DNA from: Promethearchaeota archaeon
Lineage (GTDB): Archaea; Asgardarchaeota; Thorarchaeia; Thorarchaeales; Thorarchaeaceae
DNA: 64,000 nucleotides
NCBI GenBank assembly: GCA_014728035.1
Contig: WJMJ01000108.1
Span: 1-64,000 of the forward strand
Direction: 5' to 3'
Shown one piece after another: positions 43,719 through 52,883 of the stretch. Made by a program: the position numbers and the translations under genes. The notes beneath the pieces are model-generated. The model ran no database searches and was not told the origin of the DNA. It saw only the letters and a list, made by a program, of their open reading frames with translations. Numbering within the stretch: position 1 is the stretch's first letter; the number at the start of each line of letters is the position of its first letter.

Positions 43719-44366
43719 TTAACCTGTGATTGATGAGAAAATCCAAATCATAATGACAACAACGATTCCTGCTGCAAGGGTCTTGATTCCATAAACAAAT
43801 ACATTGGTTCTGGATACTTTTCCTAAGAAGAGTCCTAGAGCGAACAGTATTATCATTCCAGAGATAACTGACAATACGAAAGCAAGGTCAATCGCGAGAC
43901 CTGCTACTACTAATATTAGAGGAATAGCAGTTGCTAGACCCGAAAAGAATGGTGATAGTCCGTTAATCAAGGAAACCACAACAGTCGTTGTTTTAGATGC
44001 ACGAGCTATTGCACTTCCATCTAATCTGCTAAGAAGTGACTTCTCCAATTCTTCGATATCTCTTTTTCGTTCTGCTCCTTCTGTCAAATAAGATGAAGTG
44101 ATCCCCGATACAAACATAGCAAAACAAGTTGCGAAAATCGATAATATTGAGGTTTCATAAATCAATAATGGATCTTGAAAATTCAGTGAAATCAGCCCTC
44201 CCATTATAATTCCCAATACTGGCAGAACTCCATCAAAGGCATTCATAGCAAGATATCTTCGAGCAATCTCAGTACCCTCGGCAAGTGCCAATTGTGCCAT
44301 GACGCGGTCGAAAAAACTACAGGATTCATCCATTGGGAATTGTGCACATTCATTATTGTCAGACAA
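43719..44366 (-). CDS. VIT/CCC1-like iron or manganese transporter-like protein
   Basis: 215 residues, TTG start with GGAG 7 bases upstream. Five membrane helices. The first (RRYLAMNAFDGVLPVLGIIMGG) matches the Ccc1/VIT1 opening; a charged loop with E-x-A-E-R-K-R-D-I-E-E-L-E after helix 2 corresponds to the cytoplasmic metal-binding helices, though shorter than in plant VIT1. Family members export Fe or Mn to vacuoles or out of the cell. The acidic/Cys start (NNECAQFPMDESC) is unusual for the family. Confidence 0.7.
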   Translation of the reverse strand: MSDNNECAQFPMDESCSFFDRVMAQLALAEGTEIARRYLAMNAFDGVLPVLGIIMGGLISLNFQDPLLIYETSILSIFATCFAMFVSGITSSYLTEGAERKRDIEELEKSLLSRLDGSAIARASKTTTVVVSLINGLSPFFSGLATAIPLILVVAGLAIDLAFVLSVISGMIILFALGLFLGKVSRTNVFVYGIKTLAAGIVVVIMIWIFSSITG

Positions 44367-44431
44367 AATCGTTCTCCAGTTCTATAAGCACAATAACCCC
44401 ATATCTTCTTTTTGTAATCGCAAATTGATGA

Positions 44432-44459
44432 AAATACCTATATCTTTTCATAGATATTT
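44432..44459. promoter_or_regulatory. Imperfect AT-rich dyad before the 44474 gene
   Basis: AAATAcCTAT pairs with ATAGaTATTT around an 8-base spacer (9 of 10 pairs). It ends 14 bases before the ATG and covers the likely TATA box. Confidence 0.35.
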
Positions 44460-44473
44460 AATTTCGAGTGAGA

Positions 44474-45100
44474 ATGAAAAGAGCAACTTTCTTCCTAGTA
44501 CTATCTACTCTGCTTGCTAGTTTCATCATCGTGACTTCAATATACAATACCTGGAAGACCGATTTGGAAATAAATAGTTATGTTGTAAGCCAATCAGATG
44601 GTCCAGGAGCGCAAATGGATATCACTGCTGATCTCATTGCTAATCACTCGTATCTGGTCCGTGTTGGCTTCTCAGATGAAGGAGGAAGTACTGCTGTGGC
44701 CGATGGATACGTCACAATTCTGCTTGATGGAGTCGAGGTGAAGACTGAAGCTCTCTATGATTACGATTATGATGATGTAGATGAGGACGATCATGAGCCA
44801 GAAGCCTCCGCATTTGCGCAATTGTATTATTGGATCTATCCAGCATCAAATCAAACTCTCTCAATAATTGGTGAAAAATATCGTGGAGATACTTGGTTCT
44901 TCACACTCTACGAAGATATGCCAGAGCACTTACTTGGTGATCGTACACTTCATGCATTGATGTTAGGTTCTGGTATGCTATTGCTTGTGGCTACTTTCAT
45001 AGGTTATGTTTTAGTAGATATTATGAACAAGCAAAAGGAGAAAGAGAAAGAACAGGAACAAAAACACGATTCTGAGCTCGGTGTAGAATATTATGAATAA
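44474..45100 (+). CDS. Surface protein with two membrane helices
   Basis: 208 residues from the ATG at 44474 (a GTG two codons earlier is possible). A signal-anchor helix (4-24) is followed by an outer beta-rich domain with an acidic loop (YDYDDVDEDDHEPEA, about 98-113) and N-x-S/T sites. A second helix (about 157-178) leads to a Lys/Glu-rich cytoplasmic tail. The outer part may bind calcium. Function unknown. Confidence 0.65.
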   Translation: MKRATFFLVLSTLLASFIIVTSIYNTWKTDLEINSYVVSQSDGPGAQMDITADLIANHSYLVRVGFSDEGGSTAVADGYVTILLDGVEVKTEALYDYDYDDVDEDDHEPEASAFAQLYYWIYPASNQTLSIIGEKYRGDTWFFTLYEDMPEHLLGDRTLHALMLGSGMLLLVATFIGYVLVDIMNKQKEKEKEQEQKHDSELGVEYYE

Positions 45101-45181
45101 ATATTGAACTACATTTACTCGCTGATTTTGAGAGATTTGTTTATCTAAAATAATATTGGAGCTTATCTACTTGGTGTTCAA

Positions 45182-46030
45182 GTGAAATTCGGAATAAATA
45201 CTCCTAATTTTGGATGGTCTGGTGATGTAGATCTTTTTGTAGGTCTAGCCTGTGATGCTGAAGATGCTGGCTGGGATGGTTTCTTTTTATGGGACCATCT
45301 CCTTGTTTTCGAAAATGATATGCATGTGCCTTTCGTAGATCCATGGATTACATTAACAGCAATTGCATGTAGTACCGAAAAGATTTGGCTTGGACCGCTA
45401 ATCACTCCTCTTCCAAGAAGAAGGCCTTGGAAGGTTGCTCGTGAATCTGCCACTCTTGATCATTTGTCAAAAGGACGGCTTATTCTTGGTGTTGGAATTG
45501 GTGCTCCTCCTGAAGTTGAATACGGGAAATTTGGAGAAGAAATAGACGCTAAGGTTAGAGCTGAAAAACTGGATGAATGTCTTGATATCATTACAGGCCT
45601 TTGGACCGGGAAGCCATTTTCATATTCTGGTATACATTATCAACTGGACGAGATGACATTCCTTCCTATGCCTTATCAGAAATCAGGAATCCCTATTTGG
45701 GTCGGCGGAAGTTGGCCTTACAAAGCGCCATTTAGAAGAGCAGCTCATTACTCCGGCGTAGCTCCTGTTCATTCAAAGTGGCCTGAAACTCTCAAGCTTG
45801 AGTATCTCAGAGATTGTCTTGATGTAGTAAAGGCTGAACGTAAACATCTCAAAGATTTCGATATTATTGCGTTTGGTGAAACATCTGGAACTGATATTGA
45901 TGCTGATAGGAAGAAATTGGATGAATGGAAAAAAATGGGAACAACTTGGTGGATAGAAGATATTCATGGTTATCGGGCTGAACTAAGTGATTTACGAGAA
46001 CGTATAAGATTAGGCCCACCAAAGTTATGA
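45182..46030 (+). CDS. Luciferase-like (LLM class) flavin or F420-dependent oxidoreductase
   Basis: 282 residues, GTG start with GGTG 5 bases before. TIM-barrel LLM signatures: MKFGINTPNFG, AGWDGFFLWDHL, the GPLITPLPRRRPWKVARESATLDHLSKGRLILGVGIG block and a later PIPIWVGG-like strand. Members use FMN or the deazaflavin F420; archaeal ones are often F420-linked (as in methylene-tetrahydromethanopterin reductase or secondary alcohol dehydrogenases). The cofactor and substrate cannot be set from sequence alone. Confidence 0.88.
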   Translation: MKFGINTPNFGWSGDVDLFVGLACDAEDAGWDGFFLWDHLLVFENDMHVPFVDPWITLTAIACSTEKIWLGPLITPLPRRRPWKVARESATLDHLSKGRLILGVGIGAPPEVEYGKFGEEIDAKVRAEKLDECLDIITGLWTGKPFSYSGIHYQLDEMTFLPMPYQKSGIPIWVGGSWPYKAPFRRAAHYSGVAPVHSKWPETLKLEYLRDCLDVVKAERKHLKDFDIIAFGETSGTDIDADRKKLDEWKKMGTTWWIEDIHGYRAELSDLRERIRLGPPKL

Positions 46031-46066
46031 TTCGAAATTAGAGTTTATTCTATGCAGAAGCATATG

Positions 46067-46083
46067 GGAAAAAGAGGTTTTCC
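46067..46083. terminator. Two-way terminator between convergent genes
   Basis: GGAAAA / TTTTCC with a 5-base loop lies between the LLM gene (stop 46030) and the peptidase gene (stop 46088). Its A/T arms give a T-run in both directions. Confidence 0.5.
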
Positions 46084-46087
46084 AAGC

Positions 46088-47932
46088 CTAATCTTTTCGA
46101 ATAACCATTGCAAGAACAAATACCAATCCAATCACACCATAGATTTGAAGTGATGGCAAAATCTGCACCATAGCGCTATCTGGAACTGTAGGATTAGATC
46201 CGTGCTGAAGTTCGTAAATATTTGACCACCCATCACCATCCAAGTCCTCATCGGCATCGTTGACTAATGGGTTAAGACCATATTGCCATTCCCATCCATC
46301 ATACATCGAATCTTGGTCTGTATCTCGATTAAAAGGATCTGTTCCTGCAAGATACTCGTATGCATTTATGAGACCATCAAAGTCATAGTCTGCATTTGCG
46401 TCATACACATTTGGATCCAAGCCCATTTGAATTTCCCATGAATCCGGTATGGAATCATCGTCTGAATCACTTGATTCATGGTCTGTATGGTATATGTAAA
46501 TCTCATCATAATCTGAAATTGAATCATTATCGGAGTCTATTGTAGTTAAGTCAGTATAGTCTGTCGTATCATCAGTTTGACCAGTGTCATCATCGGGACG
46601 GAATGCATTCGTCCAAGTCTCAGTTTCGTCTAGAATTCCATTTCCTTCTATATCACTATCATATTCCATTGCAATCGTATAGAACACATTGCTATTCATC
46701 GAGTTATGGACGATAACTTTGTACGTTCCTTTTAATGGCGTGCTGAATACCGACTCGATCTCATTGCTTGTCGTTACGGTCATTTCAGGTGTTATTCTTT
46801 GACCTGTAGGTCCTATCAATTCAATACTTGAACTTCCAAATTCGTCCCATGAGCTTGATACCGTCAGATTTGTTGGAGCAGTGATTTCTACCAGCATATT
46901 CTTTTGAGAATTCATGCCGATATTTCCGAGATGTTTCTCTTGTATCCGTTGTTGATGAGTGCCGCCTACAACGAAAGCTATTGCACTTCCCATTGAAGCC
47001 ACAGCCTCTGTGGCAAGAGTATAATCATAAGCTGGATTGTCCCATGTATCGGTTGGTCTGTGATATGCGGTGTCCTTTGCGATTCCTGATTCAAACACAT
47101 TTAGTATACCTCGATATCCATTTCCAATGAATGAGAAATGGTCAGAACGTCTCCAAAATGAAATTTCAGATGAGGGCATTTGCGTTGTGACTAAATTTCC
47201 GTAATTATGGTTCATCACTCGCACTAAATTTGCCCACATCTTTGAGTAGTGGTATGAAACTGATGAATCATAACCAAGAATCACTTTTTCATCTTGAGGA
47301 GCAGCATTATCTGGAAACAAGATCATATCGATGTTGATATATACTAAAATGCTGATTTCTTCACTTCTGAATATCTTTGCCACTTCATTAGACCCCACCA
47401 GTCCAATCTCTTCTGCATTCCAAGCGCAGAAATAAATATCTAATGGCCATGAATATGCTGATAATACTCTTGCTAATTCGAGTGCTGTTGCCACTCCGGA
47501 GGCATCATCATTTGCACCTGGTGCTCCTTCAACCGAATCATAGTGCCCTCCTATGACTATTGAAGGCCCATCCGCTCCATAAGTTCCACTAAGTTTGCCA
47601 ATGACAGATTCGCTTGGCCCCCTGACTGAAACTTCAATTCTCCCTGCACTTACCTCATTTAGTTTCTCAATGATGTAGTTCTTTGCCTTAACATTATTAT
47701 CAGAACCAAATGGCCTTGGTCCGATTTCAGAAAGATTCCTGACAAAACCTAGATATGACCTCTGAGATACTGCCTCGTATACTTCTTTAGCTCTCTCATT
47801 TGTGTAGGATGGACTATGTTCGAATACCAAATCCTTTTCGAAAACTCGTCGTGAAGTTCTATCATTGATAGAGATTGGTGTAAGTAACAATAGAATTAAT
47901 GGAACAATGAGATAGAACTTCTTATCGATCAT
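46088..47932 (-). CDS. Secreted M28 zinc peptidase with calcium-binding repeats and C-terminal anchor
   Basis: 614 residues. A signal helix (5-21) precedes the M28 aminopeptidase domain (about 50-320) with both zinc sites intact: His130 (GGHYDS), Asp142 (GANDDASG), Glu174/175 (NAEEIG), Asp202 (NIDM) and His291 (AYHRPTDT). A beta-sandwich (325-425, P-domain-like) follows. Then come Asp-rich repeats of thrombospondin type 3 kind (DSDNDSISDYDE, DSDDDSIPDSWE, DADEDLDGDGWSN; 470-590) that bind calcium. A membrane helix (594-612) ends in RKD. It would release amino acids from peptides at the cell surface. Confidence 0.9.
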   Translation of the reverse strand: MIDKKFYLIVPLILLLLTPISINDRTSRRVFEKDLVFEHSPSYTNERAKEVYEAVSQRSYLGFVRNLSEIGPRPFGSDNNVKAKNYIIEKLNEVSAGRIEVSVRGPSESVIGKLSGTYGADGPSIVIGGHYDSVEGAPGANDDASGVATALELARVLSAYSWPLDIYFCAWNAEEIGLVGSNEVAKIFRSEEISILVYINIDMILFPDNAAPQDEKVILGYDSSVSYHYSKMWANLVRVMNHNYGNLVTTQMPSSEISFWRRSDHFSFIGNGYRGILNVFESGIAKDTAYHRPTDTWDNPAYDYTLATEAVASMGSAIAFVVGGTHQQRIQEKHLGNIGMNSQKNMLVEITAPTNLTVSSSWDEFGSSSIELIGPTGQRITPEMTVTTSNEIESVFSTPLKGTYKVIVHNSMNSNVFYTIAMEYDSDIEGNGILDETETWTNAFRPDDDTGQTDDTTDYTDLTTIDSDNDSISDYDEIYIYHTDHESSDSDDDSIPDSWEIQMGLDPNVYDANADYDFDGLINAYEYLAGTDPFNRDTDQDSMYDGWEWQYGLNPLVNDADEDLDGDGWSNIYELQHGSNPTVPDSAMVQILPSLQIYGVIGLVFVLAMVIRKD

Positions 47933-48017
47933 ATCCTTCCTGACTAATTTGTTTTGAACTCTTGAAATGCTTTTGGTCTAAGTAATTCTACTTTCATTTC
48001 TATATCTATTGCTATAT

Positions 48018-48044
48018 TTGCCAAGCTTATCGAATATTTGGCAA
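48018..48044. promoter_or_regulatory. TTGCCAA-N13-TTGGCAA inverted repeat
   Basis: A perfect 7-bp inverted repeat with arm centres 20 bases apart in the 185-base gap between the divergent peptidase and HEAT-like genes. The spacing fits a dimeric regulator touching the same DNA face. Confidence 0.4.
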
Positions 48045-48117
48045 GTATTGATAGAAAAACGCAATTAATATCTGTATAAGACTAGAACTATTTGAGAACT
48101 TATCTTTGGTGAACTTA

Positions 48118-48729
48118 TTGGTTAGTACTAATTGGACTATCTTCATACAAACCTTCTTTGAAGATCCATATATGATGTGGCGAGAAGGAATCGATCCTAC
48201 CATTGCTGGAAAACTACTAGAAGAAGAGAGAAAGCAAGCTGAAAAAATGCTTATTGATTCCATGGTTGAAGGAGACCCTTTTGCTGTAATGGGGCTCAGA
48301 GAAATGCATTCCGAACAAGCAATACCGATTATGAAAGACCTGCTTCGGAAAAGTCATCCGCTTGTACGGATTGAGATAGCAATAGCTCTGAATAGAATGG
48401 AAAATACTAGCAAGTATACCTCACATATCATTGACGTATTGCAAAATGGTGGACATTGGAGTATCCGAATGACTGCTGCTCGGAAAATCCGTGAATTTCG
48501 GAGCAAAATGGTAGTAGGTGCTCTTTTCAACAGTATGTTTGACCCAGAATATCTTGTGCGGATACATTCAGCGGAATCACTTCTTTACATCCATGGATTG
48601 AAACCTGACATTCAAAACTATCCTAAGATTGCAGAAAAAATACATACAAAGTCTGGGTGCAATAACGAAGCTCGATTCAAAGAAAGCATCAGACTTTTGA
48701 AGAAACTCTTTGAAACTACTGAGAAGTAA
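48118..48729 (+). CDS. HEAT-like repeat protein, first of a tandem pair
   Basis: 203 residues from a TTG at 48118 with GGTGA 5 bases upstream; a TTG four codons earlier would overlap the site. It opens with FFEDPYMMWREGIDP and continues as helical pairs of 30-35 residues (AVMGLREMHSEQAIPIMKDLL, VRIEIAIALNRMENT, RMTAARKIREF, LVRIHSAESLLYIHG), typical of HEAT or PBS-lyase repeats. It has no catalytic residues. The next gene is a clear paralogue with the same opening motif. Confidence 0.75.
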   Translation: MVSTNWTIFIQTFFEDPYMMWREGIDPTIAGKLLEEERKQAEKMLIDSMVEGDPFAVMGLREMHSEQAIPIMKDLLRKSHPLVRIEIAIALNRMENTSKYTSHIIDVLQNGGHWSIRMTAARKIREFRSKMVVGALFNSMFDPEYLVRIHSAESLLYIHGLKPDIQNYPKIAEKIHTKSGCNNEARFKESIRLLKKLFETTEK

Positions 48730-48742
48730 TGGTGATGAAAGG

Positions 48743-49366
48743 ATGCCAAGTGACTGGGATTATTTTATGGATAATTTCTTTGGAGACCCCTACATGATGT
48801 GGCATGATGGTATTGACCCAACAGCCGCCGCTAGATTAACAGGAGAAGAACGTGCTAAAGCGGAAGATATGCTAATCGAGTCCCTAAAAGAGGGTAGCCA
48901 TTATGCTGCTCGGGGCCTAGGTGAAATGAAATCACAGAAAGCTATTCCCATATTGAAAGAAATATTATCAAAAAGCCAGAGACATCTGAAAATAGAGACC
49001 GCAGCTGCTTTGAATCAAATTGAGAATACAACAAAATATGTAAAGTATATCACAGAAATTCTCACAAGTAATGCTCATTGGTCCACAAAAATTGTGGCTG
49101 CAATGCGGTTAAAACGCTATAAAACTCAGGAAGCTATTGATGCTCTCTTTCAAGGGATGTTAGACCATGATTATCTAGTAAGAAATCATTCTGCTGAATC
49201 ATTACTTCACATTCATGGATTTCCAGCTAGTATATCAGAGTACAAAGAGATATTCAAATTGATTATTCATGATTTTGATGATTCTTCCAAAGAAACAATT
49301 GCTAAATCTCTAAAAGTGTATAGAGAGGCAGTAAGGCAACTGAAAGAACTAATGGGAGTTACTTAG
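48743..49366 (+). CDS. HEAT-like repeat protein, second of a tandem pair
   Basis: 207 residues from the ATG at 48743 (GGTGA 7 bases upstream). The protein aligns over its whole length with the upstream gene: FFGDPYMMWHDGIDP, GLGEMKSQKAIPILKEIL, IETAAALNQIENT, LVRNHSAESLLHIHG. By eye about half of the residues are shared. The two genes arose by duplication and are co-transcribed. They may form a heterodimer or bind related partners. No function is known to me. Confidence 0.75.
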   Translation: MPSDWDYFMDNFFGDPYMMWHDGIDPTAAARLTGEERAKAEDMLIESLKEGSHYAARGLGEMKSQKAIPILKEILSKSQRHLKIETAAALNQIENTTKYVKYITEILTSNAHWSTKIVAAMRLKRYKTQEAIDALFQGMLDHDYLVRNHSAESLLHIHGFPASISEYKEIFKLIIHDFDDSSKETIAKSLKVYREAVRQLKELMGVT

Positions 49367-49589
49367 TTCAATTTCGATGTTAATATTTCATGTAATATGA
49401 TTCCACTTCTTTGCTTAGAACCATAGGTCTTAGGAAAGTAATCCTGCTCTGAGGATAATTCTAAGGAAATCGGTAGAATCTAAATCGCTAGTATATCAAA
49501 ATAACTCTTAACAATATAATCTCCATCTTCAGTTTTGGAATCTATCATCTCCAACGAATAGCAATATTACAACTGGATGAGATATCTTA

Positions 49590-51143
49590 ATGGATGAGCT
49601 TACATCAATATTAGCAGAACAATCAGTTCTTTGCCATATACAAATTACTGCAAATCATATCAGCTATGTAAATTCGGCTTTTGCAAAATTAACAGGTTAT
49701 TCGTGTGAAGAGTTGAAATTAATGAGTAGTGCTGATTTACAGGATCTTGTTCATCCATCATATCGAAACTTACATCCTTGGTGCATCTCGGATGAATTCG
49801 TCAGCACTGAACCCAATCATCAGGAATTTGTTCTCATCAGAAAAGATGGTTGTCTTGTTGATGTTGAATCCTTTTCAAAGACTATTTTCGATGATGGAGT
49901 GAAATCTGTAGTTACCATATTATTCGATATCTCAGAGCGGCATAGATTTGAACAAGCCAAAGATGCCATGCTTGATATCACAAAGGAAGCTACTGAAACC
50001 ATTTCAATCGCCTCTTTATTGAAGAAGATACATACCCATCTATACAAGCTGATAGATGCTTCCAATTTCTATGTTGCACTCTATGATGAAAAGACTGCTC
50101 TGTATTACTTTCCTTATGCAATAGATGACCAAGATGATGATTTTTCACCTCAGCCGCTTAAGGGAAGTCTTACTGACTATGTTCGTCGAACTGGAAAACC
50201 TATGCTGATTGATGACGAAAAACATCGAGAACTCGCTGAAAGTGGTGAAGTCGGATATGTTGGACCTGATTCTCCATTATGGATGGGGGCACCTCTCGTA
50301 ACACGAACTGGAATCATCGGTGTTGTAGCTGCTCAATGGTATCAGGTACCTACGAAAGGGCACAAAGCTGATTTAGACTTGCTCTCTTATGTTTCCAAGC
50401 ATATCGCTTGGGCAATTGAGCGAAAACGTGCTGATGCCTTCCTACGTGAGAGTGAACGGAAATATCGTACCGTTTCAGAACGAGCATTGCTTTACTTAGA
50501 TCTAATGGGGCATGACATCAGAAATCAACTACAAGTGGCTGTTGGGGCTACTGAACTTCTGAAGCTAAAACATCATGAAACCGATTTTATCAGCACATTA
50601 GATATGATTCTCTTAGCGTTAGAGAATTGCCTTTCGGTGATATCACAGATCAAAGCAACTGAGTATCTTATGGATTTGGAACTAACTCAGACCGAAATTG
50701 GAAAGATTTTGAGAGAGTCAGTCGATTATATGCTGCAGAATTATCCTCAAGTTGAAATCGATTTAAAAATCCCCTCTGACGAGTTTTATATATGGGCAGA
50801 TCGTTTCTTAGGCCTTTTGTTTCGAAACATTATGGAGAATGCAGTAGTTCATAACAACTCAAATCAGATTCGATTATGGGTTTCTCTGAAACAAGAACAT
50901 GACGGGTACAGTATTACAATAGAGGATAATGGGCCTGGAATACCCAAGAAAAGAACCTCATTACTCTTTGATAAAAAACGTCGATATGGTGGAGTTGGGC
51001 TTCATCAATCAAAACATATTGTTGACAAATACAATGGAACAATTGACATCATCAACTGTACTGAAGATATACCAAAAAGAGGGACTAGAGTGAAGATTTG
51101 GTTTCCTATGATGAGTCACTCTGATTCAATGACTGATATCTAA
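49590..51143 (+). CDS. PAS-GAF sensor histidine kinase
   Basis: 517 residues, soluble. A PAS domain (about 5-118, SYVNSAFAKLTGYSCEEL) is followed by a GAF domain (130-275, SNFYVALYDEKTALYYFPYA and GAPLVTRTGIIGVVAAQW). The kinase has His308 in LMGHDIRNQLQ, the N-box (FRNIMENAVVHN), the G1 box (EDNGPGIP) and G2 (GGVGLHQSKHIV). No partner regulator is beside it. Both kinases of this window lack membrane helices, so they sense internal signals. The 220 bases upstream hold only a weak ATCCT/AGGAT hairpin. Confidence 0.88.
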   Translation: MDELTSILAEQSVLCHIQITANHISYVNSAFAKLTGYSCEELKLMSSADLQDLVHPSYRNLHPWCISDEFVSTEPNHQEFVLIRKDGCLVDVESFSKTIFDDGVKSVVTILFDISERHRFEQAKDAMLDITKEATETISIASLLKKIHTHLYKLIDASNFYVALYDEKTALYYFPYAIDDQDDDFSPQPLKGSLTDYVRRTGKPMLIDDEKHRELAESGEVGYVGPDSPLWMGAPLVTRTGIIGVVAAQWYQVPTKGHKADLDLLSYVSKHIAWAIERKRADAFLRESERKYRTVSERALLYLDLMGHDIRNQLQVAVGATELLKLKHHETDFISTLDMILLALENCLSVISQIKATEYLMDLELTQTEIGKILRESVDYMLQNYPQVEIDLKIPSDEFYIWADRFLGLLFRNIMENAVVHNNSNQIRLWVSLKQEHDGYSITIEDNGPGIPKKRTSLLFDKKRRYGGVGLHQSKHIVDKYNGTIDIINCTEDIPKRGTRVKIWFPMMSHSDSMTDI

Positions 51144-51215
51144 TCTATTGTACAAGATTCTAACTCCCACAATACTTTTCTCGTTGAACATCTCCCTTTT
51201 GCAAGGGTACATCTC

Positions 51216-52883
51216 GTGAAATTTGCAATGGCACAGGTCAACTCGATTGTTGGCGATATTGAAGGAAATACCACTCGAATTATCGAATACATTGAGAGAG
51301 CGAAGAGCCAAGGAACGGATATTATTGCATTTCCAGAGCTTGCAATTACTGGGTACCCTCCTCAAGATCTGTTGTATGAACGTTCTTTTCTAGAAGCAAA
51401 CAGGCAAGCTCTAGACAATATTTTGCCCTACTCAAAGGACATAGTCGTCATAGTTGGGTTTGTCGATTTTGATTCGGACCATCTATTCAATACTGCTGCT
51501 GTTATGAACGATGGTAAGATTGTCGCTTATGTTAACAAAACCCTCTTACCAACATATGATGTGTTTGATGAGGAACGATACTTTGAATGTGCCAAGGAAA
51601 AAGACATCAAACCTGTCCTCGTAGAAGTGAATGATACCCGACTACATCTAGGAGTTGAGATTTGTGAAGATTTGTGGGATAAGAAGTATCCAATCAAAGT
51701 TACGGACCTTCTTGTAGAACGTGGTGCCGATCTAATCATCAATATTTCTGCCTCTCCTTTTCATATCAAAAAGCGATTTGAACGTGCGGAATTGTTAACT
51801 GAAAAAGCCAAAAAAAATCGTGTCCCAATTTTCTATGTCAATTTGGTGGGTGGACAGGATGAACTTGTCTTCAGTGGTCTTAGTACAGCCATTGATTCTG
51901 CTGGAAATGTAATGGCATATTGTAAGCAGTTTGAATCAGATTTGGTTGTTCTTGATTTCGATTTGGAATCAGGAACAGGTCCTATTACTGAACTGCCTCC
52001 TTATCACGAAGAATCTGAGATGTATAATGCACTTGTTCTTGGCATTCGTGACTATTTTCGTAAGACTGGATTTGAACGTGCAATCCTTGGGTTGAGTGGT
52101 GGTATTGACTCCTCTATCACTGCATGCATAGCTGTTGATGCGCTAGGTAAAGACAATGTGATTGGGGTCTCAATGCCCTCTAAATATTCAAGTGATCATA
52201 GTAAATCTGATGCTGAGAAATTAGCTGAGAATCTAGGAATCCGTTTTCTAAAATTCTCCATTCAGGATATTGTTGACTCCTATCATCGTACACTTGAAGC
52301 CCCGTTAGCACAAATCCGTGAATCCTACGGGATTAGCATACAGCAAGACGACCCTGTTGCTGATGAGAATATTCAACCTAGAGCTAGAGGAAATTGTTTA
52401 ATGGACTTCTCAAACCGTCTTCGAGAGCTGAAGATTTTAGTTCTTAATACTGGAAATAAAACCGAGCTGGCCTTGGGATACTGTACTCTTTACGGTGATA
52501 TGACTGGTGGTGTAGGCGTCATCGGAGATGTCAGCAAACTTGAGGTCTATAAATTATCACACTATGTTAATGAACGGGAGAGCCGAGAGGTCATACCTGA
52601 AGGCTCTCTGAAAAAGAAACCCTCTGCTGAATTGAAATTCGACCAGTATGACCCTTTTGATTTCGATATTGTGAGCCCAATGGTCGATGAAATTGTTGAA
52701 AACCGCAGAGGAAAACAAGAACTAATTGATTTAGGTTATCCTAAAGATGTAGTTGAAGATGTATATAGACGTGTTCGTCAATCTGAATATAAGAGATGGC
52801 AAGCGCCACCCTGTATTCGGGTGACGCGTAGATCTTTCGGTATGGGTTGGAAGATGCCTATTGTAAATTGGTATCGTGAATAA
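51216..52883 (+). CDS. nadE: Glutamine-dependent NAD+ synthetase
   Basis: 555 residues with two fused domains. The N-terminal nitrilase-type glutaminase has the triad Glu41 (FPELAITGYPP), Lys108 (NKTLLPTYDVFDE) and Cys150 (VEICEDLWD). The C-terminal synthetase has the P-loop-like LSGGIDSS (293-300), SMPSKYSSDHS and NTGNKTELALGYCTLYGD. Ammonia from glutamine passes to adenylated nicotinic acid adenine dinucleotide to give NAD. Many archaea carry only the short ammonia-dependent form, so this long bacterial-type form may have been acquired. The GTG start has only a weak site. Confidence 0.95.
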   Translation: MKFAMAQVNSIVGDIEGNTTRIIEYIERAKSQGTDIIAFPELAITGYPPQDLLYERSFLEANRQALDNILPYSKDIVVIVGFVDFDSDHLFNTAAVMNDGKIVAYVNKTLLPTYDVFDEERYFECAKEKDIKPVLVEVNDTRLHLGVEICEDLWDKKYPIKVTDLLVERGADLIINISASPFHIKKRFERAELLTEKAKKNRVPIFYVNLVGGQDELVFSGLSTAIDSAGNVMAYCKQFESDLVVLDFDLESGTGPITELPPYHEESEMYNALVLGIRDYFRKTGFERAILGLSGGIDSSITACIAVDALGKDNVIGVSMPSKYSSDHSKSDAEKLAENLGIRFLKFSIQDIVDSYHRTLEAPLAQIRESYGISIQQDDPVADENIQPRARGNCLMDFSNRLRELKILVLNTGNKTELALGYCTLYGDMTGGVGVIGDVSKLEVYKLSHYVNERESREVIPEGSLKKKPSAELKFDQYDPFDFDIVSPMVDEIVENRRGKQELIDLGYPKDVVEDVYRRVRQSEYKRWQAPPCIRVTRRSFGMGWKMPIVNWYRE

